Shown here in pieces: positions 1 to 14,460 of a DNA stretch of 64,000 nt. Each line of letters begins with the position of its first letter. The first letter of the stretch is position 1. A program made the translations under genes and the position numbers. The notes under the pieces are model-generated. The model was not told where the DNA came from. It was given only the letters and a program-made list of their open reading frames with translations, and did no database searches. This DNA is from Anaeramoeba flamelloides. Its lineage: Eukaryota; Metamonada; Anaeramoebidae. The stretch is taken from positions 1,922,001 to 1,986,000 of the forward strand of contig JANTQA010000032.1 in assembly GCA_027625915.1 (NCBI GenBank), in the 5' to 3' direction.

Positions 1-246
1 CGAAAAACGATTATTTTCGAAGGTTTTCATGACTTGAGTTTATGGAGTAATTCTTCATGTTTTAAAAAAGGCCATCTAAATATACTAGAGTATTTTTTAA
101 TGTCCGTTTCCGAAAGAAAAGGGAAATTTTCTTCAAAAAAACTCTTAAATGAGAAATTAATGTCATACTTGATTTTGGATAAATTAACAGATGCTTTAAT
201 CGAAAGTAAGCCTTTACAACGGTTTTTAAAATTATATACCAGATGA
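1..246 (+). CDS. 3' end of an unidentified protein (partial)
   Basis: The frame is open from the first base of the window to a TGA at 244-246, giving 81 codons. The gene therefore probably starts, or has earlier exons, outside the window. The peptide has mixed composition (SLWSNSSCFKKGHLNILEYFL, then KLMSYLILDKLTDALIES), unlike the Lys/Phe/Asn-only chance frames common here. GHLNILEYFL weakly resembles an ankyrin-repeat helix, but a single fragment cannot establish that. No splice acceptor was chosen because the left part is missing. It could be a chance open frame. Confidence 0.4.
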   Translation, partial: RKTIIFEGFHDLSLWSNSSCFKKGHLNILEYFLMSVSERKGKFSSKKLLNEKLMSYLILDKLTDALIESKPLQRFLKLYTR

Positions 247-504
247 TTTAATCACTGTTTTAAATATAAAAGCTAAGTTTCGTTTGTTTTCTAGTTGACT
301 GGTTAATCAATTGAACAAAGAACTTGACAATAAATAATAATAAAATCTAGTCTTGATTTCTAAAAGTTCTTTTCGCAAAAATAAAATACTATAAATGTTG
401 GATGAAATCGAATATTTTTTGAGAAAAAGATATAAAATTTTTAAGGAAATTATTCAAGAGAAAAAATCCTAATCACTAAAAAAAAAATAAAAAGGTTCTA
501 AAAA

Positions 505-539
<35 letters not shown>

Positions 540-1680
540 GAAGAGAGTCAGAGAAAAAAAAAAAAAGAAAATAGAGTTATTTTAAAAGAAATTGTTGAAA
601 AATAAAAGAATAATAAATTTGTTTATAAAAAGATAAAATTACACTATACTGTTATTTTCCAATCAATAAATGAAAATTTTTATTTCGATTTCCCAAATGA
701 ATATTATTTATAACTGTTATAATCAAATTAACAGAATAAAAATTTTGTTTTAGAGTTCAAGAAGGTAGTTTATATTAATTGTCTAAAAATATCATTTCTA
801 AACGATTATTTAAATATTATGGGGGTTTCAACTTATAAATTTGAAATATATTTTGGGATATGAACGTAAAAATTTCATTTGTTAATTGTAAAATAATAGT
901 ATATATATATGAACTTATTCAATTCCTAAGTTCCAATTTATTTATAAAATCAACTAGTTTACCTTCAAAATAAATTGAACTGGGTTGTAATATACGATGG
1001 TGACATAAATATATGTTTGGACAAGATAAAAAACACTATTCTTTCCCCCACAGAAACACTTGTTTTATGCTCTGTAACACTATTTTTGATCATTTAAATG
1101 TTCTATCTTTCAGATGCCTGAAAAAATCTATTACTAGTATTTGGATAATAAAAGTAAAATTATTTACACTTCATTTTCATTTTTCTTTTGTAGAAATTTA
1201 AAATCAAGAAACATATTATAATTTGTGTTTATCTTTTTGTTTGTTTGATTCTTTTTTCTACAAGAAAAATTAGAAGAACTGGATTACTATATTAGAATAA
1301 TATTTCAGAAGTGAAAAATATAATTACTTCTATAAAAATAAAAATAGAAAAATATTTCAAATTAAATTTGTGGTTCTTTTTTTTTCCTCGGATGTTACAT
1401 TTTATATTATCAAAGAACCCCGACAAAAAACCATAAGTAAATCTGAAAAATTTTTTCAACTTATTTAAAATTAATCAAGAAAATCTAAAAATAAAGTTAT
1501 TGCAATTCTATATAAAAAAAAAAACTTAAAAATGGAGATAATTTATCTGTCCTTTTTTTGTATAATTAAAAAAAAAATTACAACTTTCAAATTAATAAAA
1601 TTCCAAAAAAAAAAATAAAAACACAATCATTTCTTGTTTTCAATTTCTCACAAAATTTAAATTAGATTATCTTCAAAATA
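247..1680. other. AT-rich non-coding stretch
   Basis: I recognise no gene here. It holds a 30-nt poly(A) tract near 508-537 and the dispersed repeat copy listed at 648-900. Short frames such as 1013-1201 have no recognisable content. Confidence 0.6.
648..900. repeat. Dispersed repeat, partner of 46588-46850
   Basis: This stretch matches 46588-46850 in the same orientation with scattered substitutions. Shared landmarks include ACTGTTATTT, AAAAATTTTGTTTTAG and CTAAAAATATCATTTCTAAA. It has no coding content. A weaker partial match (AAATATCATTTCTAA) occurs near 17247. It is an old dispersed repeat of unknown class. Confidence 0.6.
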
Positions 1681-1877
1681 CAGTCAGTTTCACTTTTAAG
1701 GCACAAACTTTCAACGAAATTTAAGGCACAAAAAAACCTCAAATTAAAGCACAATTTTTTGGAATTTTAATTTTCACAAATTATTTTACTAGAATTTGAA
1801 TTTTGTGCCTTAATTTGAGATTTTTTTTGTACCTTAAATTTCTTAGAAAGTTTGTGACTTAAAAGTGAAACTTGCTG
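1681..1877. mobile_element. CAGTCAG palindromic MITE, copy 1
   Basis: Near-palindromic 197 bp element. The left arm starts CAGTCAGTTTCACTTTTAAG after a TA. The right arm is its inverse, slightly decayed (GAAACTTGCTG), and is followed by TA. The arms carry the family's repeated word AAGGCACAAA and meet in an A/T spacer. TA targets and CAGT tips fit the Tc1/mariner superfamily. It has no ORF and so is non-autonomous. Confidence 0.9.
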
Positions 1878-1879
1878 TA

Positions 1880-3340
1880 GGTTATACGCGAATAATATTG
1901 GCCTCTGAATTAAATGTTGTATTGACGTTGGTATTTACGAAAAATATTGTTTTTTAATACATCCAATGTTGATTTTTAATATATGTGTAGGTATTTTAGA
2001 CTATTATAAAGAAATATTCTTTTATTTATATTTTCAATAACATTATAAATAGCATTGGACACTAAATTATAAGTTCTAAATCCAGGGCCAAAATTACAAT
2101 TTTTTATTTTGGAAAAAAAAAATAATTACTTTTCTAAATCAAAGGAAAGAGAAAACCAAGGAATTGTACCAGAGTGTAGTAAAAAGGATATTTAGAACAT
2201 TGAAAGGTAAATATTTGTGTATTTATTATTATTATTATTTTAGGTTATAACATGATAATTATTAACATAAAAACTTATTTATTGATTATTTTAAAATCTT
2301 TTTCATTCAAAGGTGTACAGTTTTATTGAAGAAATAGAATATCTTTCACCAAGTTGAAATCAGTACTCGTCTCAAAATAAATTTTCAATTGTTAAATCTG
2401 ACCATTTTTTCGAATTTTTTTATATTTTTTTCCTTAGTATTTTCTTTTTTTAAAAAAGTCAATTTCAAAAAAAAATGTGTTTGTAATCTTCAAATTAACT
2501 TTATGAAAATTTTGGTTTTGAAATTTCTATTAAAATCAAAACCTTCACTTTAAAAAATTTTTATTTTCCAGAATTTTAATTTCCAATAGAAATTGGGAAA
2601 TTTTGCACGAAACAATTCTAAGAAAGGAGAAGAATAAAATTTTAAAACATTTTATTTGTTTGAAATTTTTGGTTTTTTAGGGCATTTCTTTTATCAATAT
2701 AAACGTAAACAGGAAGATTATTCTTTATCTTATTTCTAAATAATCTTATATTTTGGTTGATTAAAAAAAAATAAATATATAATTTTTTGGAAATATTCTT
2801 TGGGTGAAATTAGGTTTAGTTTAGTTATTACTCATCTATTGGAATTTATTATTTATTGTTAAAAGGTAAAAATAATTTGTAAAAAAGTATTTTTATCAAT
2901 TATTTATTTATTTTAGAAGATCAAATTTTTTTGATAAATTTAAAATTTTTAAACTCATCTCGTATCAATTGTTAAATATTGACACATTTGTTTATGGGTA
3001 AAATAAACATGAGACGTAAGATATTGTTAATTCCTGGAATTATTACATTTTATTCGAAAAATAAGATATTTTACCTTTTTACATTAGTTCTAAAAAAATT
3101 ATGAAGGCAATTTTTAAAACAGGTTTATTAATCACAATATTATTAAAAATGAAAAGTCTGATCAATTAATAAAAATAAATTATTAAAAGATAAATCGGGT
3201 TATTCAAATAACAATTTTCTGATAATTTCTTCTAATGATGGTGGTTTTTGTTTTTTATCTGATCAGATAATAATCCATGAATCATTACATTTTTAGGGGT
3301 TGTATTAAAAATATCCAATTAGATTTCATTATTACCTAAT
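1880..3340. other. AT-rich non-coding stretch
   Basis: Between two MITE copies I see only AT-rich sequence with homopolymers and no supported gene or RNA. Confidence 0.6.
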
Positions 3341-3341
3341 A

Positions 3342-3538
3342 CAGTCAGTTTCACTTTTAAGGCACAAACTTACAACGAAATTTAAGGCACAAAAAAAATC
3401 CCAAATTAAGTCACAGAATTCAAATTCTAGTAAAAATAAATTGTAAAAAAAAATATTATAAATTTTGTACCTTAATTTGAGATTTTTTTTGTGCCTTAAA
3501 TTTCGTTGTAAGTTTGTGCCTTAAAAGTGAAACTGGCT
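3342..3538. mobile_element. CAGTCAG palindromic MITE, copy 2
   Basis: Same palindromic family. The left tip CAGTCAGTTTCACTTTTAAG follows TA; the right tip ends AAACTGGC next to TATA, so it is slightly shortened. Both arms keep GGCACAAACTT and TTCGTTGTAAGTTTGTGCC. Confidence 0.9.
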
Positions 3539-4089
3539 ATATATGATTTATGTTAATTTATTTGCTTCAGAATAAGATTATTACTTATACTTGAAAATTA
3601 TTGTTTACTTCATTTAATTTAATTTACTCTTTTTTTTATGAATTCTATTACTTGATAATATTGTTGAATTTTTTTAAAACAAAGATTTAATGTACATTTC
3701 TGATTTATTTTTGTTTTTGTTTACTTAACTAAAAGATAATTTTTATTTTCTTTAAAGAAATATATATTATAAAAAAATGGACATTGCTAAAAACTATTTA
3801 AAGAATAACATTATGATATTTTACTCTTCAATTTAGAAATAATTTAAAATGTAAAAATTTTCTAATCTTTAATCTTCTATTGTTTTATTTTCATGTTTTT
3901 TTTCAAGGTGCATAACTTAATTCCTATTATTAAAACAAATAATTAAATGATCGGCCTAAAGTTTAATTTGATTTTAATTAAAATAGAAGAAATTAAATAC
4001 AATGAGTTGAGGGTATCTAACTATTATTAATCAATATTATTGGTAAAATTTTAACAAATTTAGAAACAAAATTTTTTTAGCTTAAAGTA

Positions 4090-4925
4090 TTTCCAAGTCT
4101 ACCATAAAAAATTAAATAACACATAATTGAGTTTTCTATTCTTATTTTCTATTTTCAAAAAAATTGGAATTAAGAGCTATTATTCAAATTTTTTTTTCAA
4201 TAAATGAGCTATTATTTCAATTTTGAAACAATAAAAAAAAAATAATTTTAAGATTCTTGAAAAACATTAAAATATTGTTCAAAAATTGTAAATTTTGAGA
4301 ACCGGTATGGGTAAGTGGAAACACGACCCAGTGTACAATCTGAAGGCCGGGGTTCTATTCCCTTAACCATTATTTCTTATTGTTTACCATTTTCTCAAAT
4401 AGCCACCATGGTGTAATTTTAATTAAAAATCGGGCTTATGCTTCTTAGAACCACTAATTCTTTGAGGAAATCGTTTGACCGAATTGAATCTTTTTGACTA
4501 TTATAAAACTGAATGGAATTGGAACAAAATCCCTCTCAATTTATGGAGCGGATCCGATTTTTGGGAGAAATGACCAGCTCTCACTTGGTTCAACAATATC
4601 TCTAATTCAAATTAGGGATTCGGGCAAACAGGTGGACTTTTAGTACCCACTCTTTAATGGAAAAAAAAAAAAAAAAAAAAAAAAAATTGTAAATTTTAAA
4701 AGATCATTTAATATTGATATTTTTTGAGCTGTTTTGGGCCCATAATTTTTAAGTTTCATGGGATCTTGAATATTTTTTTTCGATTTTCCAAAAATTTGAA
4801 TAATAGCTCATTTATTGAAAAAATTTTTTGAATAATAACTCTTATTTCCAATTTTTTTGAAAATAGACAATAAGAATAGAAAACTCAATTATATTTTATT
4901 TAAAATTTTATGGTAGACTTGGAAC
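4090..4925. mobile_element. Foldback (long-TIR) element interrupted by a SINE
   Basis: The stretch 4090-4260 (CCAAGTCTACC, later GAGTTTTCTATTCTTATT and GAGCTATTATT) recurs inverted at 4755-4925 (AATAATAGCTC, AATAAGAATAGAAAACTC, GGTAGACTTGG). The arms are about 170 bp. The centre is occupied by the SINE at 4297-4681, so the original element was a near-continuous palindrome of roughly 0.45 kb. It has no ORF and is a non-autonomous foldback/MITE of unknown superfamily. Confidence 0.8.
4297..4681 (+). mobile_element. tRNA-derived SINE with poly(A) tail
   Basis: This is an island clearly richer in G+C than its surroundings. Its head contains an A-box-like TATGGGTAAGTGG (from about 4307) and a B-box-like GGGGTTCTATTCCC (4349-4362) at tRNA spacing. 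A ~300 bp tRNA-unrelated body follows and ends in a poly(A) run (about 4661-4681). It is bounded by a 15-16 bp target duplication, AAAATTGTAAATTTT, before 4297 and again after the poly(A). Head, body, A-tail and duplication together define a SINE mobilised by a LINE. The LINE partner is not proven; LINE debris lies at 47 kb. Confidence 0.8.
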
Positions 4926-5607
4926 GGCTGTATTTAATCTTTATTGAACAAACTATCTTTAATTTTAAGATTATTGTATTTTTAGATTTTTATTTTAAAA
5001 AAATTGTTCTATTTCAATAAACATTCATAATTGGCAACTTTTAAGTGATTTAATACGAAGTTTTTGTTAATTTACCGATTGGTTTTATTTTCTAAGTTTT
5101 AATTCAAAATATGGTGAATTTTTTGGTCATGGGGTTAATTCCTAATTTTGTATTATTTGTCAATTTTAAATAAACTAATGATAATTTATAAAATTATTAT
5201 CAAATCAAATTGAAAAATAATTTTGATTCTACTTTAGTTTCAAAAGATCTTTTTATTATTATTATTTTTGTTCTAAAGTTTAATTTATCAACCAATTTAA
5301 ATTGGTTAAAAGATGATAAAAAAATGGTTTTTAAAAAATAGTTTTTAAAAAATCTTTTCTTTTTCTTTTTTCAAAAATTCTGAAATTTTTTTAAAGCTTA
5401 AGTTTTGGCAGATCTTTATTCTTCAACATTAGTACAGTTATCTGATTACAATCCAATTTATCAAAGGATTGTGTTAAATTTCACAAAAAAAAAAAAAGAA
5501 ATAAATGATTTTCTGATGTAATTTCCCTTTCACACTTATTAAGAAGAGTAAGATATTTTGAGAAGAGAACAAAAAAAATAATAGATATTCCACATTTTCC
5601 ATTATAT
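4926..5607. other. AT-rich non-coding stretch
   Basis: I find nothing beyond AT-rich sequence here. Confidence 0.55.
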
Positions 5608-5900
5608 GTCCCCACGATCCAAAAAACACTAAAAATGAAAAACTGATCAAATACTTTCCATTAATACAATTAAAAAAAATAAAATGATAAAATAAAAATA
5701 AATAAAGTTTAAATTTAGCTTTTTCTTCAAAACGTTTTTTGCCAAAATCATTGAATTCAAACTTGAAATTATGTATATTTTTAGATACACTATCTTGTTT
5801 TAACTCATTTACAAAAACAAATTCTAAATTCTGGGAATTTTCTTTTCACAAAAGGCACTAATTTGGTCCTCAAATGTTTGTTTTAGTTTTAAATGGTAAA
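5608..5900. repeat. Dispersed repeat, partner of 62067-62350
   Basis: About 290 bp align with 62067-62350 in the same orientation (CACGATCCAAAAAA, AAATAAATAAAGTTT, TTGTTTTAACTCATTTAC, ACTAATTTGGTC). The second copy ends exactly where a Harbinger-like transposon begins, so this copy approximates the uninterrupted state. It is non-coding. Confidence 0.75.
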
Positions 5901-6755
5901 ATATAAAAAAAAGTTAAACTAAAAGCATAAACTTTCTGGAAAAGCATTCTAATTTAATATATTAACTTATTCTTTGATTTCAAACTTTTCTCAACCCCAA
6001 TTTTTCAAAAAAAAATAAAAAAGTGCACAGTAATTCCAAAAAATATTTTCGATATTCAAAAGTTGAGAGTGTTTTTATTATAAAAAAAATTATCACAGTG
6101 TTTAATTGAATTAAGCTATAAACTTAGATTTCGAAAAATATTAATCAGAAAAAAATAGTGCTTAATTTTATTAAGGACATATATTTATCTTTTATAAAAA
6201 ATGAACTTTAGGTTTCTTCATCATATTTATACTCAATTCTCTTTGAAAATAAACATTGTGGTTGTTTTAACTTTTATTTTATTTCTGAAACTCTAAATAT
6301 TTGATCTTTAAAATTTGTAATAAAAAAATTCAAATGAATGAAAAATTTCTGTGTTAAAGCACAATACCAAATAAAATAAACAAATTTCAAAAATAAATAA
6401 TTTTTAATTATCATTTGTTTTTTTTTTTTTTTGGAAAAGAGAACTTCAATTCAAAAAAAAATAGAGAAATGAAAAAAAAAAAGAAAAAAAAAAAAAAAAA
6501 TTCAAATCGAAAATATATTTTTTGTTAGTTTTATTTTTAGTCTCCCAAATTTTCAACAAAATATAAGATTTTTTTTTAAAAGGAAAGAAAAAAAAATTAA
6601 ATATTAAAAAAAAGCATTTTATTCTACCAAAAGCAAACTTTGTTAAAAATTAGCGGGTTTAATAAATCTTTCTTTAATAGATATTTTCAAATATTTTTTT
6701 TTGAAGAAAAAGAAGAAGAAGAAGAAGAAGAAGAAGAAATCATTTGGACAAATTT
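5901..6755. other. AT-rich non-coding stretch downstream of the kinase gene
   Basis: This contains poly(A) tracts (about 6480-6500) and a GAA repeat (about 6706-6737) just past the kinase stop codon on the minus strand. I recognise no other feature. Confidence 0.5.
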
Positions 6756-10333
<3,578 letters not shown>

Positions 10334-10750
10334 TAGGAATACAAGATCAATGAAAAAAAATGAAAAAAATAATTTTTGGGTACTTTGAATAATGTCAGGA
10401 ATATTTTGTTTTTGTTGAATGAAATAAAATATTTTGCTATTTTGGATTTTATTCAGTCTTATGGGCTTGGTCAAATAATTAAAATGAGATCTTTAGTCAA
10501 TCGAATTACAAAAATTATTCACCCTTCTTAATTAAAAAAGCAATGTTCTCTGTTAAAGTCAGTGATTTTAGAGTTTCCTCAACATTATGTTTATTTTTCT
10601 AACAAATATTTTTTAAATTTTCCAAATATTTGGTTTGAAGAAAACAAAAAGTAGAAGTTAGCAAAGTTTTGGGGTTAGCAGTCTTTAAATAAGTGACTAA
10701 TAACAACGGTATAAATCTTGACTTGAACAAGTGCTCAGAAGGATATTTTA
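10334..10750. other. Non-coding stretch upstream of the kinase gene
   Basis: AT-rich sequence with no recognisable gene. It presumably includes the kinase promoter, but no specific site can be called. Confidence 0.4.
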
Positions 10751-10947
10751 CAGTCAGTTCCACTTTTAAGAAACAAACTTAAAAGGATATTTAGGTACTG
10801 GAAAACGTCCCTTTTAAACAACCTTTTTTGTCATCTTGTTGACCCCAAGTATTTAAAAAAAAATTCCAAAAAATGTGCTTTAGTTTGAGTTTTTTTCTTT
10901 TCTTAAATTTCGATTGAAAGTTTGTAACAATAAAGCGAAACCGAGTG
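10751..10947. mobile_element. CAGTCAG palindromic MITE, copy 4 (degenerate)
   Basis: The left tip CAGTCAGTTCCACTTTTAAG follows TA; the right tip GCGAAACCGAGTG precedes TA. The interior is heavily diverged but has the family length (197 bp) and arm order. It is an older copy. Confidence 0.75.
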
Positions 10948-12129
10948 TATAGATTTTGTCAGTTGTTGAAAATCAATCAACTTCAGTGAGGGGAAATTCC
11001 AAAGGTTCTTCCTTGATTGGAAAAGTAGCACATAGATAATTAATTTCCTTTCAATTGTTTTGAATTTTTATTAATAATAATTTTAATGTACAGGAGGTAA
11101 ATTTTCCACTATTGTACTTTTTTCAGTATTCAATAAAATATAGCTGTGGTGTTGTTAGTTCTAACAACAACTCTTAAAAAAGATGAATAAAATATAGAAA
11201 GATACAAATTAAAATCAATTTCTTTGGAATTAAAGAGTTAAGCTTTCAAAAATATGAGAAGAAGAAGCAGAAAATCATTATTTTTTATTAAACAAATAGT
11301 TTTTTCCCTTCTTTTTACAATTCAATATTTAATTAAGTAACACAGTGGTATATCTATTCTAAGATCAATCTTGAATGTTTACCCAAGATAGTTTACAATT
11401 TTTTTTACATTATGAATTAAATTTGTAGAGACTTATTCTGAAATTTTATATCATTTAATTTTGTAATTTATGTTTTTTTTAAAGTGGAAAGATTAATCCA
11501 AAATTGTAAATTTTTTATTATTATAAAAGTCTAACTTGGATGTTAAAGCACCTTGTTTGCTGCTAATTTTTTTATTTTAGAAATTAAAAGAAAATTCAAG
11601 AATTTTTCCTATTTTTTATTAATTTAAAAAAAACTACTTTTAGGTTTTCTTGGGTTTTATATTATTTGGAAAATCAATAGATTTTGCTCATAAAACAGAA
11701 AAACTCACAAAAATAAAGACACTCTAAGCCACCCCACGACACCATTCAAAATCATAAATCTTTATTTCAGAATTATATTAAACACTCAAAATAAAATTTA
11801 GTATTCACTCGGGTTAATAAACATTATAAATCTTTTTTAATAATTCTATAAATCTATTGGTTTTTTTTTGAATTCAGATACCTAAATTTTATGATTATTT
11901 ATTTAAACTGGACAATTATAGAGAAAAATATTTACAAATATTTAATTGTGTATAAAAAAATGTTTCTATCTTTTGTGTAAAATTTCACAATTGATCTGGA
12001 TTTTTTTGTATCAATTTTTTAATGATAGAACATTTTGAAACCAAAAACATATTTAATTATTGTTTAACAACAACCACTATAATCATTAAATTTAAACTTT
12101 GTTTCTTTTAAAGGGGTAACCAAAAAAAA
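10948..12129. other. AT-rich non-coding stretch
   Basis: I recognise no gene, RNA or repeat boundary here. Confidence 0.5.
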
Positions 12130-12160
12130 CATTTTTTTCAATTATCAATTATTTTTTATA

Positions 12161-12620
12161 ACTGTTGAGAGAAAAATGTTGGACACAGAAAAATGGTTGG
12201 ACACTATTTTTAATTGGGAACATTACTGAAAATGATTTCTAATTTCAACCGTTTGTGAAATACCTAAAGAAAATAACAATAATCTACTTATTAGAATAAC
12301 GATTAATGTAATTCTACTTTTTCAAAACCTTATCTCTTATAATCTAAAGCAAGTTTAAAAATTACCATTTTCAGAATTAATAGTAAACTTTACTAAAACT
12401 TGGGTTTTTGTTAAAATAGCATGATCTACTTGAGTTATCAACCATTCAAATGAGTATTCTACACAAACCACAGATTAATGAACTTGGAACACATTTAAAC
12501 CTGGATTTATTTAAAATTCACCTTGTTATCAATAGGATTTGATTTTCAATTTTACTAATGTTCCCAATTAAAAATCGTGTCCAACCATTTTTCTGTGTCC
12601 AACATTTTTCTCTCAACAGT
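12161..12620. mobile_element. Long-TIR MITE (family A, GGACA-type)
   Basis: The tips ACTGTTGAGAG and CTCTCAACAGT are exact inverses, and the inverted match runs about 65 bp inward. Within each arm a 17-18 bp word is tandemly doubled (AAAAATGTTGGACACAG then AAAAATGGTTGGACACT). The related block at 33.6 kb lacks the element and reads straight through (TTATATAATTGACC), giving an empty site. No ORF is present. Confidence 0.8.
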
Positions 12621-12724
12621 AATTGAACTTTGAAGAACAAATAAGAAATAATCAGAATGTAGAGCATCAAAGAATTGTGGATAGTCATTTGAATTAAAAC
12701 CAATTAATCAATATATTTTCTAAA

Positions 12725-13415
12725 GGGTCGAGTCATTACGGTGAAAAATTTTTTTCTGAAATTTAAAAAAACTTTTTAGTAATTTTTAGGAGTACCTGAA
12801 ACCAATCAAAAACCATCCAACTTGTGAAGTGCGATCAATCTCCAAAAATCAACAATCAAAAATGAGGACATTTTTAGAAAAAAGCGATAAAGAGCGACAC
12901 TCAATTCCCAATTAGGATGCTTGTGAATTACAATTTTGAAAACAACTATGTCAGTTTTGAAGTGTTGCTCTTTGGCACTTTTTGAGATCTCAGTGATTTT
13001 TTATTTTTTCTTTTTTTTCATTTTTTAAATGAATTATTTTTATCATATGAATATTACATAATCCATACTTGGTCAAATTTAGAGGGTTATCAAATAACCA
13101 CAAATCAGATTAAATCGAATTAAATTGATTGCGAAATTCAAGAAAGCAGTTTGTTTCGAATTAAAGAAATTTAACCATTTCGGAAATAAAAAATGAGAAA
13201 AGATGATTTTTTTTTTTAAATTTTGATTTTTTGAAAATGAGAAAGCTTTTGTACTTTTTTTTTTAATTTGAATTTTTTGTCAAAGATGATCTAATGAATT
13301 TTTTTTTTTGTTATTTGAATTTTGTCAACCTAAAGAAGGTCTATTTCACAATAATCTTTTGGGTTTCAGGTCACCCGTTGAGCATATTGCATATTCATGG
13401 TAAATGGCTAGACCC
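12725..13415. mobile_element. MITE with GGGTC tips and TTAA-like target
   Basis: The left tip GGGTCGAGTCATTACGGTGAA is inverse to the right tip, whose reverse complement begins GGGTCTAGCCATTTACCATG. It is followed by TTAA and preceded by TAAA, and the empty copy at about 33685 reads CTTAAAA. A TTAA-type target with C/G-rich tips is reminiscent of piggyBac, but there is no transposase and the assignment is tentative. It is about 690 bp and AT-rich, with further inner inverted words (AGAGCGACACTC and GAAGTGTTGCTCTT). Confidence 0.6.
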
Positions 13416-14460
13416 TTAAGAATTAAAAAACTCAAATTATTAGGGATATATTGAGCAAAACAACAATGTTTGTTTTGATCTTCTACTGCAAGACAAGGAA
13501 AATTTTTTCAAAAAAAAATCTCTAAATTTTGTATTTTTGAGATACACTCATATAATAAACGCTATTATACATAACAATTTTGAAAAGGGTTAACAACTTT
13601 ATTAGAAATTAATAGGAATTTAAAAAAATGAAATTTTTCAGTAATATTTTTTTCATTTTTAATTGTAAAATTTTTGAATTTGTTAATTGACTTAGTAGAG
13701 GTATAATTTTCAAGTATTTTTTTAATAGTCTCAAAAAAATCATATTTTTCAATTTTAAAATAGCACAAAATATTTCAATTAAAAGATATCGCTAAATTAA
13801 ATTCATAATCTGATTTTTTATCTGTTTTTGGAATATTTTTTATCATTTTTTTTCTTTTCATGCTTGAGCTTTTATATACATTACCGGTTGTTTTCTGCAA
13901 ATTGCTTTAACATTTATTCTTTTTTCAATCTTAATGTTCAATCAAAAATTAATTCATTTCAACTTTTTTCATTAAAAAAATACCCCAAAAAAAGGTGTTT
14001 TTTTCAAAAGTCGGTATTTTTATAAAGGGGGTATTCGGATTTCCTGAGTTTAAAAGCTATCCCTTTTTTATTACATAAAATTATGATAACTTTGAAAAAA
14101 TAATTTATAAAAGAAGTATAACTGAAATCCAAAGTATAGTTTTGGCTAACTTTAATTTTTGGTGTTTAAATTTTCCTTGTAATGAGGAATTTGAATAATA
14201 AATATGAAACAATTTTTAGTTCATTTTCCATACTTTTCTTTTATAAATCAAGATCTCAAACGAAATAAGTTGGGATTAATGATATCTATTTATAAATGGA
14301 AATGAAAATGAGTGAAAAATTTTCACATTTATTAATCAAATATCAAGATCAAAGATTCAAATGAAATTCCAATGTAAAATAATATGATTTCTCAACAATC
14401 ATTTCTACATTTTCAATATCATTAGAATAACACGTTTTCATGAAGTTACCATTGATCTTG

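Larger units (their letters stand above)
12130..14460. repeat. Composite dispersed repeat carrying two nested insertions
   Basis: Segments of this 2.3 kb block (12130-12160, 12621-12724, 13416-13490, 14186-14460) match the short block 33552-34010 in order. The middle part (about 13490-14165) matches 54937-55612. Two inverted-repeat elements (12161-12620 and 12725-13415) are absent from the 33.6 kb copy. It has no convincing coding content; the frames at 12518, 13565 and 13828 fall inside the repeats. The class of the underlying repeat is unknown. Confidence 0.7.
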
